Under the pieces are notes generated by a model. The model saw only the letters and a program-made list of their open reading frames with translations. It was not told the DNA's origin and did no database searches. A stretch of 13,347 bases of DNA, taken from NCBI GenBank assembly GCA_035939575.1, contig DASZFS010000053.1, forward strand, positions 1-13,347, read 5' to 3'. Position numbers and translations under genes: made by a program. Each line of letters begins with the position of its first letter. Position 1 is the stretch's first letter. The stretch comes from DATKHR01 sp035939575. Its GTDB lineage: Bacteria > Acidobacteriota > Vicinamibacteria > Vicinamibacterales > CAVVIG01. Shown here piece by piece: positions 1 through 8,553 of the stretch.

Positions 1-676
1 CCTGCGGCTGGTCGATCCCGGCAACATCGTCCATGCGAACGATCAGAACGGCATGGTCGTGATCACGCAGCTCCAGCCGATCGCGGTCCTCTTCACGATC
101 CCCGAGGACAGCCTGCCGCAGGTCACGCAGAAGCTGCGCTCGGGCGCGCACCTGACGGTGGAGGCGTACAACCGCGACAACTCCAAGAAGCTCGCATCGG
201 GGACGCTGGTCACCGTCGACAACCAGATCGACAACACCACCGGCACCTCGAAACTGAAGGCGGTCTTCGACAACAAGGACAACGCGCTCTTCCCGCAGCA
301 GTTCGTCAACGTCCACCTGCTGGTGGATTCGCTCACCAATCAGATCGTCGTGCCGAACGTCGCCGTGCAGAATGGCCAGCAGGGCACGTTCGTCTACGTC
401 GTGGACCAGAATTCTAGAGTCCACCTGAAGACCGTGCAGCTGGGGCGCACCACCGAGACTTCGTCCGACATTCTCAGCGGCATCACGGACGGCGACCGCG
501 TGGTCGTCGACGGCACCGATCGGCTGGTCGAAGGCGCCGTGGTCCGCGTGCGCAAGGCCGGAGAGCTCGACAACGCGGCCGGCGGTGACCCCGGTGGCAA
601 CGCGCCGGGTGGTCGCGGCGGACGGAGGGGCGACGGCGGCGGCCGCCAGGGCCAGCGCGCGGGCGCCACCCCTTGA
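1..676 (+). CDS. mdtA: RND efflux periplasmic adaptor subunit, MdtA-like (5' truncated)
   Basis: This is the C-terminal part of a membrane-fusion (periplasmic adaptor) protein; its beginning lies left of the window. The reading frame starts at base 2 and is open from the edge, so the internal ATG at 53 is not the true start. The first visible residues (LRLVDPGN) and the following segments VVITQLQPIAVLFT and PEDSLPQV are characteristic of MdtA. They belong to the beta-barrel domain, followed by the membrane-proximal domain to about residue 185 of the fragment. The last 35 or so residues are a low-complexity Gly/Arg-rich tail. In this family the adaptor is anchored at the inner membrane and links the RND pump to the outer-membrane channel. 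The stop codon overlaps the start of the mdtB-like gene (TTGA, 673-676), which points to translational coupling. The family call is firm; the mdtA symbol rests on the gene order and remembered E. coli MdtA sequence. Confidence 0.93.
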   Translation, partial: LRLVDPGNIVHANDQNGMVVITQLQPIAVLFTIPEDSLPQVTQKLRSGAHLTVEAYNRDNSKKLASGTLVTVDNQIDNTTGTSKLKAVFDNKDNALFPQQFVNVHLLVDSLTNQIVVPNVAVQNGQQGTFVYVVDQNSRVHLKTVQLGRTTETSSDILSGITDGDRVVVDGTDRLVEGAVVRVRKAGELDNAAGGDPGGNAPGGRGGRRGDGGGRQGQRAGATP

Positions 677-3600
677 GCATTTCCCGCACGTTCATCCTCA
701 GGCCGGTCGCGACGTCGCTGATGATGGCCGGCGTCATCCTCGTCGGCGCGGTCGCCTTCCGGCAGCTGCCGGTGTCGGCGCTTCCGCAAGTCGATTACCC
801 GACGATGCAGATTCAGACGTTCTACCCCGGCGCGAGCCCGGAGGTTGTGACGTCGTCGATTACGGCGCCGCTCGAGAAGCAATTCGGCCAGGTGCCGGGA
901 CTGACGCAGATGACGTCGATCAGCTCCTTTGGCAGCTCGCTGATCACGCTGCAGTTCTCGCTCGATCTCAGCATCGACGTCGCCGAGCAGGAAGTGCAGG
1001 CGGCGATCAACGCGGCCACGAACCTCCTGCCGCAGAATCTTCCGGTTCCGCCGATTTACAGCAAGACCAATCCCGCCGACGCGCCAATCCTGACGCTCGC
1101 GCTCACCTCGCCGACCGTGCCGCTGCCGAAAATCGAGGAGCTGGCCGAGACGCGCATGGCGCAGCGGATCTCGCAGCTGAAAGGCGTCGGCCTGGTGAGC
1201 ATCAGCGGCGGGCAGCGCCCGGCCGTTCGCGTCCGGGCCAACCCGACCGCGCTCGCCTCGTACGGCCTCAGCCTCGAGACGCTTCGGACCGCGTTGACCA
1301 GCGCCAATGTGAACCAGGCCAAGGGCAGCTTCGACGGGCCGGATCAAGCGTGGACCATCAACGACAACGACCAGCTGCAGGCCGGCGCGCAGTACGGGCC
1401 GATCATCATCGCCTACCGGAACGGCGCGCCCGTGCGCATCTCCGACGTCGCCACGGTGGTCGACGGCGTCGAGAACACCAAGCTCGCCGCGTGGGTGAAC
1501 GACGACCGCGCCATCGTGCTGAATATTCAGCGCCAGCCCGGCACCAACATCATCAGCGTCGTCGACACGGTGCAGGCGCTGCTGCCCCAGATCGAAGCGT
1601 CGCTGCCGACGGGGATCGACGTGCGGGTCATCACCGATCGTACCACCACGATCCGGGCGTCGGTGAAGGACGTCGAGTTCGAGCTGATCCTCACGACTAT
1701 CCTCGTCGTGGCGGTCATCTTTCTCTTCCTGCGCAGCCCGTCCGCGACGATCATCCCCGGCATCGCCGTGCCGCTGTCGCTCGTCGGAACCTTTGCGGTG
1801 ATGTACCTGCTCGGGTACAGTCTCGACAACCTGTCGTTGATGGCGCTCACGATCTCCACGGGCTTCGTCGTGGACGACGCCATCGTGATGATCGAGAACA
1901 TCTCGCGCTATCTCGAGATGGGTGACACGCCGATGGAGGCGGCGCTCAAAGGATCCGCCGAGATCGGATTCACGATCGTCTCGCTGACCGTGTCGCTGAT
2001 TGCGGTGCTGATTCCGCTGCTCTTCATGGCGGACATCGTCGGCCGCCTGTTCCGTGAATTCGCCGTCACGCTGGCGGTGACAATCATCTTCTCGGCGTTC
2101 GTCTCCCTCACGCTGACGCCGATGATGGCGGCCCGCATTCTGAGGCACCGTCCCGAAGCCGAGCAGGGCCGCCTGTACCGGTGGTCGGAGTGGCTCTTCG
2201 TCAAGACCATCGAGGGCTACGGCCGGATGGTCCGCGTCGTGCTGCGCCATCAGACAGCGACGCTGCTCGTTGCGGCCGGCACGCTCGGCCTCACGATCTA
2301 TCTCTACGCCATCGTGCCCAAGGGCTTTTTCCCGGTGCAGGATACCGGCGCCATTCTCGGCATTTCGCAGGCGCCCGAGACGGTCTCGTTCACGGCGATG
2401 TCCACGCTGCAACGGGGCCTGGTGGAGGCGATCCGCCAGGACCCGGCCGTGGACAACCTCACGTCGTTCATCGGCGCCGACGGGGTGAACACCACGATGA
2501 ACAGCGGCCGCATTCAGATCACGCTGAAGCCGCTCGAGGAGCGCGCCGGCGTGTCGGCAGTGGACGTGATCCGCCGGCTGGGCCCCCGGGTGCAGCAGGT
2601 CGCCGGCATCGAGCTGTTCATGCAGCCTGTGCAGGATCTGGCCGTGGAAGACCGGATCAGCCGCACGCAATACCAGTACGCGCTGGATGCGCCCGACCTG
2701 GCGCTCCTGGATCAGTGGGCGCCGCGCCTCGTGGATCGCATGAAGCAGATCCCCGAGCTGCGCGACGTCGCCAGCGACCAGCAGAACAACGGCCGTGGAC
2801 TGTTCGTGAAGATCGATCGCGACACGGCCGGCCGGCTGGGGATCACGCCCCTGAACGTCGACGATGCGCTGTACGACTCGTTCGGGCAGCGGCAGGTCTC
2901 GACCATTTACACGCAGACCAATCAGTTCCACGTGGTGCTGGAAGTGGCGCCCCGGTTTCAGCAGGACATCGGCGCCCTGGCCAGCATGTATGTGCCGACC
3001 GGATCGGCCTCGGCCAACCTCGCGTCCACCATCGCGCTCGCGGGCACGAATGCCGCGCTCACCGGGGCGGCGGCAATCGCGCCGGCGCCGCTCGAAGGTT
3101 TCGTGACGGCGTCACTCATCCCGTCGCCCATCGCGATCAACCACCAGAGCCAGTTTCCCGTCGTGACGCTGTCGTTCAACCTCGCACCGGGCGCCTCGCT
3201 CGGCGCGGCCGTCGACCACATCCGGAGCGCGACGCAGGGTCTCGGCATGCCGGCCAGCATCGAGGCCAGCTTTCAGGGCACGGCGCACGCCTTCGAGTCG
3301 TCCCTGGCCAACGAATCGATCCTGATCCTGGCGGCCATCGTCACGGTCTACCTCGTGCTCGGCATGCTGTACGAGAGCATCATCCATCCCATCACGATTC
3401 TGTCCACGCTGCCGTCGGCCGGCGTCGGCGCGATTCTGGCGCTCGTGCTGTTCAAGGAGGACCTCGACGTCATCGCGTTGATCGGCATCATCCTGCTCAT
3501 CGGCATCGTGAAGAAGAACGCGATCATGATGATCGACTTTGCGCTCGAGGCGGAGCGCCACGAGGGCAAGTCACCGGAGGAGGCAATCTACCAGGCGTGC

Positions 3601-3861
3601 CTCCTTCGCTTTCGCCCGATCATGATGACGACGATGGCGGCGCTGCTCGGCGCGGTCCCGCTCGCGTTCGGCAGCGGCATCGGATCCGAGCTGCGGAAGC
3701 CGCTCGGCATCTGCATCATCGGCGGACTGCTGGTCAGCCAGGTGCTGACGCTCTTCACGACGCCGGTCATCTACCTGTTCTTCGGACGCCTCGCGTCGTG
3801 GTTCTCGCGCGCGCGCGGCGCCGGCGCCGGTCAGTTGTCACTGCCCCAGCTGGAGCGGTGA
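673..3861 (+). CDS. mdtB: RND multidrug efflux transporter, MdtB-like
   Basis: A 1062-residue inner-membrane proton/drug antiporter of the HAE1 RND family. TM1 lies at about residues 11-31, TM2-6 at 336-489, TM7 near 528-550 and TM8-12 from about 882 to the C-terminus, with two large periplasmic loops between. The proton-relay residues are present: D401 and D402 in GFVVDDAIVMIENI (TM4), K948 in GIVKKNAIMMIDF (TM10), and R979 and T986 in LRFRPIMMTT (TM11). These match AcrB D407, D408, K940, R971 and T978. Segments such as VTAPLEKQFGQ and GGQRPAVRV resemble E. coli MdtB more than MdtC. The start is a TTG overlapping the mdtA stop. It has no clear Shine-Dalgarno, but the resulting N-terminus MSIS matches that of the downstream paralogue. 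The protein is about 20 residues longer than E. coli MdtB because of an Ala-rich insertion near residues 777-811. It probably assembles with the MdtC-like subunit. Confidence 0.95.
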   Translation: MSISRTFILRPVATSLMMAGVILVGAVAFRQLPVSALPQVDYPTMQIQTFYPGASPEVVTSSITAPLEKQFGQVPGLTQMTSISSFGSSLITLQFSLDLSIDVAEQEVQAAINAATNLLPQNLPVPPIYSKTNPADAPILTLALTSPTVPLPKIEELAETRMAQRISQLKGVGLVSISGGQRPAVRVRANPTALASYGLSLETLRTALTSANVNQAKGSFDGPDQAWTINDNDQLQAGAQYGPIIIAYRNGAPVRISDVATVVDGVENTKLAAWVNDDRAIVLNIQRQPGTNIISVVDTVQALLPQIEASLPTGIDVRVITDRTTTIRASVKDVEFELILTTILVVAVIFLFLRSPSATIIPGIAVPLSLVGTFAVMYLLGYSLDNLSLMALTISTGFVVDDAIVMIENISRYLEMGDTPMEAALKGSAEIGFTIVSLTVSLIAVLIPLLFMADIVGRLFREFAVTLAVTIIFSAFVSLTLTPMMAARILRHRPEAEQGRLYRWSEWLFVKTIEGYGRMVRVVLRHQTATLLVAAGTLGLTIYLYAIVPKGFFPVQDTGAILGISQAPETVSFTAMSTLQRGLVEAIRQDPAVDNLTSFIGADGVNTTMNSGRIQITLKPLEERAGVSAVDVIRRLGPRVQQVAGIELFMQPVQDLAVEDRISRTQYQYALDAPDLALLDQWAPRLVDRMKQIPELRDVASDQQNNGRGLFVKIDRDTAGRLGITPLNVDDALYDSFGQRQVSTIYTQTNQFHVVLEVAPRFQQDIGALASMYVPTGSASANLASTIALAGTNAALTGAAAIAPAPLEGFVTASLIPSPIAINHQSQFPVVTLSFNLAPGASLGAAVDHIRSATQGLGMPASIEASFQGTAHAFESSLANESILILAAIVTVYLVLGMLYESIIHPITILSTLPSAGVGAILALVLFKEDLDVIALIGIILLIGIVKKNAIMMIDFALEAERHEGKSPEEAIYQACLLRFRPIMMTTMAALLGAVPLAFGSGIGSELRKPLGICIIGGLLVSQVLTLFTTPVIYLFFGRLASWFSRARGAGAGQLSLPQLER

Positions 3862-3877
3862 CGGAGCGCTGACGACA

Positions 3878-6800
3878 ATGAGCATTTCCACACCCTTCAT
3901 TCAGCGGCCGATCGCGACGTCGCTTCTGATGGTGGCGCTGACGCTGGCCGGCGGGATCGCCTACACGCTGTTGCCGGTCTCGGCGCTGCCGGAGGTGGAC
4001 TTCCCCACGATCAACGTGAACGCGAACCTGCCTGGCGCGAGCCCGGAGGTGATGGCGGCCTCCGTGGCGACACCGCTCGAGAAGCAGTTCACGCGCATCG
4101 CCGGCGTGACGGAAATGACGTCCAACAGCTCGGTGGGATCCGCGCAGGTCACGCTCCAATTCGATCTGAGCCGCGACATCAACGCGGCCGCGCGGGACGT
4201 CCAGGCGGCCATCAACTCCGCGGCGGGGACTCTTCCTGCGAATCTGCCCTCGCTGCCGCGCTACCGGAAGATCAATCCGGCGGATCAGCCGATTCTGTTG
4301 ATGACGCTCGAGTCTGATGTCGTGCCGCGGCCGCAGCTGTACGACATCGCCTCATCGGTCTTCGCGCAGAAGCTGGCGCAGGTTCGGGGCGTGGGCCAGG
4401 TGTCGGTCGGCGGCAGTTCCCTGCCGGCGGTTCGCGTCGAGGTGAACCCCCAGCCGCTCTCCGACTACAACGTGGGACTCGATCAGATCGGCACGTTTCT
4501 CCAGCGCGCCAACGCGAACCTGCCGAAAGGCGCGCTCGCGAACGATGAGATCCAGATTCCCGTCTATACGAGCGACCAGCTGTTCCTCGCGAAGGACTAC
4601 AAGGATCTGGTCGTCGTGTACCGGAAGGGCGCGCCGGTCCGCCTGTCGGACCTCGGCCGCGTCATCGACGCCAACGAAGACGTCCGGAACCTGGGCATCG
4701 TCAACGGCAGCCCGATGGTGCAGATTCAGATCAGCCGGCAGCCGAACGCGAACATCGTGGACACGGTCGCCCGGATCAAGGCGTTGATGCCGTCGTTCGT
4801 GGCGCAGCTGCCGCCGACGGTCCGCTTCAAGATCGCCAGCGACCGCACGATCACGACGCAGGCGTCGATGAAGGATGCGCAGCGCAACGTGGTCATCTCC
4901 ATCGGGCTCGTGATCCTGGTCGTGTTCGTCTTCCTGCGGAGCGGCTGGTCCACCTTCATCCCGAGCGTATCGGTGCCGGTCTCCATCATCGCCACCTTCG
5001 GCGCGATGTACTTGATTGGGTACACGCTGGACAACCTGTCGTTGATGGCCCTCACCATCGCCACGGGCTTCGTCGTGGATGATGCGATCGTCGTCATCGA
5101 GAACATCACACGTCATCTCGAAGATGGCATGAAGCCGATGGCCGCCGCGCTCAAAGGCGCGGAGGAGATCGGCTTCACCGTCCTGTCGATGAGCATCTCG
5201 CTCATCGCGGTCTTCATCCCCATCTTGATGATGAGCGGCGTGGTCGGGCGCCTGTTCCGGGAGTTCGCGGTCATCCTCTCGGTATCCATCGCCATCTCGA
5301 TGGTGGTGTCGATCACGCTCACCCCGATGATGTGCGCGTGGCTGCTGCAGGAGGACAAGGGTCACGGGGCCCTCTACAACTGGAGCGAGCGGCTCTACAA
5401 GTGGATCATCTCCTCGTACGGGGCGGCGCTCGAGGTCGCGCTCGATCATCCGGCGATCGTCCTGCTGACCGTGTTCCTGACAATGGGCGTGAACGTGTAT
5501 CTGTACGCGAAGGTCCCGAAGGGATTCTTTCCGCAGCAGGACACGGGCCGCCTGCAGGGTGCGGTCGTCGGCCAGCAGCACATCTCCTACCAGGCGCTCG
5601 TGGACAAGGCGAGGTGGTTCGAGGAGCAGGTCCGCAGCGACCCGGACGTGGAAACCGTCACCATGGTGGCCGGCACGAGCGGCGGTGGGGGCGGCGGGAA
5701 CTCGGCGAACATCAACGTCCAGCTCAAGCCGTCAGGCGTCCGAACATCGACGTCGGATCAGGTCATCGCGCGCCTGCGTCGCAAGACGTCGGGCGTCCCC
5801 GGGGCCACGATGTTCCTGCAGAACTCGCAGGACGTGCGCATCGGCGGTCGCCAGGGCAATGCGCAGTATCAGTACACGCTGCAGGCGCCGGACTTCGAGT
5901 CGCTCGCGGCGTGGGGGCCGAAGGTGCTGGATCGGCTGTCGACGCTGCCGGAAATCGCGGACGTCAGCTCCGACCAGCAGAATTCCGGTCTGTCGTCTAA
6001 CGTCGTCATCGACCGCGACACCGCCTCGCGCCTCGGTCTCACCGCGCAGGCGGTGGACTCGGCGCTCTACGACTCGTTCGGCCAGCGCCAGGTATCGGTG
6101 ATGTACAAGTCGATCAACCAGTACCACGTGATTCTGGCGCTGCAGCAGCAGTGGTGGGCCAGCCCTGACTTCCTGAACACCATCTACGTCCAGACGCCGA
6201 GAGGCACCGACGTGCCGCTGGCCACGTTCGCGCATTTCACGCAAGGGATTACGCCGATCCGGCTGCCGCACCAGGGGCAGTTCCCCGCGACGACGCTATC
6301 GTTCAACCTCTCGGAGAACGTCCCGCTCAGCGATGCTGTGGCTGCGATCAACCGGGCGGAAGTGGAGATGGGGCTGCCAGCGAACATCACGGGCAAGTTC
6401 GCCGGCACCGCGCGCGCGTATCAGGACGCGCTCGACAACCAGCCGATCTTGATCGGGACCGCGTTGCTGGCCGTCTACATCGTGCTCGGCATGCTCTACG
6501 AAAGCCTCATCCACCCCCTGACGATCATCTCCACCCTGCCGTCGGCGGGCGTGGGCGCGCTGATGGCGATGGTACTCTTCAAGAGCAACCTCGATATCAT
6601 CGGCATGATTGGCATCATCCTGCTGATTGGCATTGTCAAGAAGAACGCGATCATGATGATCGACTTCGCGCTGGCGGCCGAGCGGCAGGATGGGATGAAT
6701 TCGCGCGACGCCATCTACCAGGCATGCCTCCTGCGATTCCGCCCGATCATGATGACCACGATGTGCGCGCTGCTGGGCGCGATGCCGATGGCGCTCGGGT

Positions 6801-7006
6801 GGGGTGCGGGCGCAGAGCTCCGCAAGCCGCTCGGCATCGCGATCGTCGGCGGTCTCGTCGTCAGCCAGATGCTGACGCTCTTCACCACGCCGGTGATTTA
6901 TCTCTACCTCGATCGGCTCCGCACGGCGATGACCTGGCGGACGCCGACCTACGACCGTCGCCCCGGCATGCTGGTGCCGGGTGGCGTCGCCGAGAGCCGT
7001 CACTGA
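3878..7006 (+). CDS. mdtC: RND multidrug efflux transporter, MdtC-like
   Basis: A 1042-residue second RND subunit, paralogous to the preceding gene throughout (MSIS N-terminus, same twelve-TM plan). Proton-relay residues are kept: D401 and D402 in GFVVDDAIVVIENI, K922 in GIVKKNAIMMIDF, R953 and T960 in LRFRPIMMTT. Both subunits therefore look competent for proton transfer. In E. coli, MdtB and MdtC form mixed trimers, and their adjacency here suggests the same. The ATG at 3878 follows the mdtB stop by 16 bp and has a GGAG Shine-Dalgarno at 3863-3866, somewhat far (11 nt) from the start. A run of six glycines (602-607) lies in the second periplasmic loop. The stop codon shares one base with the start of the outer-membrane factor gene (TGATG), indicating coupling. 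Assignment as MdtC rather than a second MdtB rests on order and overall resemblance. Confidence 0.94.
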   Translation: MSISTPFIQRPIATSLLMVALTLAGGIAYTLLPVSALPEVDFPTINVNANLPGASPEVMAASVATPLEKQFTRIAGVTEMTSNSSVGSAQVTLQFDLSRDINAAARDVQAAINSAAGTLPANLPSLPRYRKINPADQPILLMTLESDVVPRPQLYDIASSVFAQKLAQVRGVGQVSVGGSSLPAVRVEVNPQPLSDYNVGLDQIGTFLQRANANLPKGALANDEIQIPVYTSDQLFLAKDYKDLVVVYRKGAPVRLSDLGRVIDANEDVRNLGIVNGSPMVQIQISRQPNANIVDTVARIKALMPSFVAQLPPTVRFKIASDRTITTQASMKDAQRNVVISIGLVILVVFVFLRSGWSTFIPSVSVPVSIIATFGAMYLIGYTLDNLSLMALTIATGFVVDDAIVVIENITRHLEDGMKPMAAALKGAEEIGFTVLSMSISLIAVFIPILMMSGVVGRLFREFAVILSVSIAISMVVSITLTPMMCAWLLQEDKGHGALYNWSERLYKWIISSYGAALEVALDHPAIVLLTVFLTMGVNVYLYAKVPKGFFPQQDTGRLQGAVVGQQHISYQALVDKARWFEEQVRSDPDVETVTMVAGTSGGGGGGNSANINVQLKPSGVRTSTSDQVIARLRRKTSGVPGATMFLQNSQDVRIGGRQGNAQYQYTLQAPDFESLAAWGPKVLDRLSTLPEIADVSSDQQNSGLSSNVVIDRDTASRLGLTAQAVDSALYDSFGQRQVSVMYKSINQYHVILALQQQWWASPDFLNTIYVQTPRGTDVPLATFAHFTQGITPIRLPHQGQFPATTLSFNLSENVPLSDAVAAINRAEVEMGLPANITGKFAGTARAYQDALDNQPILIGTALLAVYIVLGMLYESLIHPLTIISTLPSAGVGALMAMVLFKSNLDIIGMIGIILLIGIVKKNAIMMIDFALAAERQDGMNSRDAIYQACLLRFRPIMMTTMCALLGAMPMALGWGAGAELRKPLGIAIVGGLVVSQMLTLFTTPVIYLYLDRLRTAMTWRTPTYDRRPGMLVPGGVAESRH

Positions 7007-8493
7007 TGACGCGCCGCGCGCCGCTCCTGGTCCTGGCTCTCCTCGTCGCGTCAGCCTGCAGGGTCGGTCCGCCGTACCAGCGGCCCACGGCGCCGGCGCC
7101 GCCGGCGCTCAAGGAAATGGCCGGCAACGACGAATGGAAGATGGCGACGCCGAGCGATGATCTCCCCAAGGGACGCTGGTGGGAGATCTTCGGCGATCCG
7201 CAGCTGAATGCCCTGGAAGAGCTGGTCACGATCGACAACCAGAATCTCAAGCAGGCGGACGCGCAGTTCCGGCAGGCGCGGGCCTTCGTCGCCGCCGCGC
7301 GCGCCAACGGCCGTCCGACCATCGGCGTGACGCCGGCAATCACGCAGACCGATGTCGGATCGAACAGCGGCAGGAGCGCCGGCGGCACGAGCCAGACGTT
7401 TGCCGTGCCCGCGCAGGTGAGCTGGGAGCCGGATCTGTGGGGCCGCGTGCGGCTGTCCGTCGAGAACGCGGTGAGCAACGCCCAGGTGAGCGCGGCCGAT
7501 CTCGAGAACCTCCGCCTCAGCCAGCAGGCGCTGCTCGCGACCGATTACTTTTCCATTGCGGCGAACGACATGCAGCAGGCAGTGCTGCAGGACACGATCG
7601 CGGCCTACGAAAAGAACCTGCAGCTGACGACCGACCGCTTCAACGGCGGCGTGGCGTCGAGGACCGACGTGACTCTGGCGCAGAGCCAGCTCGCGGGCGC
7701 CAGGGCGCAGAGCACGGAGCTGCACGTGACGCGTGCGCAATTGGAGCACGCCGTCGCCACCCTGACGGGCCGGCCGGCGGCCGAACTGCCGATCGGCCCC
7801 AGCGCGATCGACGGCCCACCGCCGCCGATTCCCCTCGCGGTGCCGTCGCGGTTGCTCGAGCGGCGTCCGGACATCGCGGCCAGCGAGCGGCTGGTGGCGG
7901 CCGCGAACGCGAACGTCGGTCTGGCCGAGGCGGCGTACTATCCGACGCTGACGCTCTCAGCGAATCCCGGATTGCTCGCGACCAGTCTGGCGAGCCTGTT
8001 CAGCTACGCGAGCCGCAGCTGGTCCTCGAGCGCCGCGCTCGCGCAGACGGTCGGTGATTTCGGCCGCCGCCGCGCGCAGGTGCAGGCGACGCAGGCCGCA
8101 TACGACGCAACAATCGCCGCGTACCGCCAGACGGTGCTCCTCGCCTTTCAGGAAGTCGAGGACGATCTGTCGAACCTGCGCTACCTCGCGGAGGAGGCGG
8201 TGCAGCAGCAGCAGGCGGTCGCGGCCGCGCAGCAGGCGCTGAATCTCGAAACGGATCGATACAAGGCGGGGACCGATTCGTACTTGAACGTCATCACGAC
8301 CCAGACCATCTACCTGAGCGACCAGCAGACCGCTATCGCCATCCTGCAGCGCCGCGTCAACGCGGCCGTCGATCTCGTGAAGGCACTGGGCGGCGGCTGG
8401 GACACATCGGCGCTGCCATCCGCCGAAACGCTCCGCTCCGGCACGCAGCCGGCCGCCCCCTGCGACCATCCGCCGTGCACGATGAATCGGTGA
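7006..8493 (+). CDS. RND outer-membrane factor lipoprotein, NodT/OprM family
   Basis: A 495-residue outer-membrane channel protein that would complete the tripartite pump. The N-terminus is a lipoprotein signal: basic MTRR, a hydrophobic stretch, then ASAC with the acylated cysteine at residue 18. It is followed by RVGPPYQRP, the usual start of mature NodT-family proteins. Two outer-membrane efflux (OEP) repeats follow, at roughly residues 65-250 and 275-465. The first contains SWEPDLWGRVR with the long helix after it; the second has the matching AQTVGDFGRRRAQVQ and a long helical segment. LLERRPDIAASERLVAAAN lies between them and is diagnostic. The ATG at 7006 overlaps the mdtC stop by one base. 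A longer reading frame extends upstream into mdtC but lacks the signal sequence at its start, so 7006 is preferred. In family members a trimer forms the outer-membrane beta-barrel and periplasmic tunnel. Drug substrates cannot be read from the sequence. Confidence 0.94.
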   Translation: MTRRAPLLVLALLVASACRVGPPYQRPTAPAPPALKEMAGNDEWKMATPSDDLPKGRWWEIFGDPQLNALEELVTIDNQNLKQADAQFRQARAFVAAARANGRPTIGVTPAITQTDVGSNSGRSAGGTSQTFAVPAQVSWEPDLWGRVRLSVENAVSNAQVSAADLENLRLSQQALLATDYFSIAANDMQQAVLQDTIAAYEKNLQLTTDRFNGGVASRTDVTLAQSQLAGARAQSTELHVTRAQLEHAVATLTGRPAAELPIGPSAIDGPPPPIPLAVPSRLLERRPDIAASERLVAAANANVGLAEAAYYPTLTLSANPGLLATSLASLFSYASRSWSSSAALAQTVGDFGRRRAQVQATQAAYDATIAAYRQTVLLAFQEVEDDLSNLRYLAEEAVQQQQAVAAAQQALNLETDRYKAGTDSYLNVITTQTIYLSDQQTAIAILQRRVNAAVDLVKALGGGWDTSALPSAETLRSGTQPAAPCDHPPCTMNR

Positions 8494-8522
8494 CACGCCG
8501 TCGCGATGTGAGCAACCCGTTT

Positions 8523-8535
8523 CGACCCTGGGTCG
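8523..8535. promoter_or_regulatory. Perfect palindrome upstream of M24 peptidase gene (possible operator)
   Basis: CGACCC-T-GGGTCG is a perfect 6-bp inverted repeat around a single central T. It sits 3 bp upstream of the candidate extended -10 element and so would lie between or over the RNA polymerase contact sites. The one-base centre means it cannot form a stable hairpin, and no T-tract follows, so a DNA-binding site is more likely than a terminator. No regulator is assigned, and chance occurrence in GC-rich DNA is possible. Confidence 0.35.
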
Positions 8536-8544
8536 TGCGACAAT
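8536..8544 (+). promoter_or_regulatory. Candidate extended -10 promoter of the M24 peptidase gene
   Basis: TGC-GACAAT matches an extended -10 (TGn plus a TAtAAT-like hexamer). The hexamer ends 9 bp before the ATG at 8554, so transcription would begin at or within a few bases of the start codon. The intervening CTGACCCCC contains no Shine-Dalgarno. Together this suggests a leaderless transcript. No good -35 hexamer is seen 16-18 bp upstream. Confidence 0.45.
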
Positions 8545-8553
8545 CTGACCCCC

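Noticed and set aside
394..2931. 845-residue open frame on the minus strand across mdtA/mdtB
   Set aside because: It lies antisense to two well-recognised genes. Its translation is Arg/His/Asp-rich with no domain, as expected of a shadow frame in GC-rich DNA.
6724..7005. Longer start for the outer-membrane factor inside mdtC
   Set aside because: The extension overlaps mdtC out of frame and would bury the lipoprotein signal, which begins exactly at the ATG at 7006.
8523..8535. Dyad as a terminator for the efflux operon
   Set aside because: The single-base centre prevents a full hairpin, and no T-run follows.
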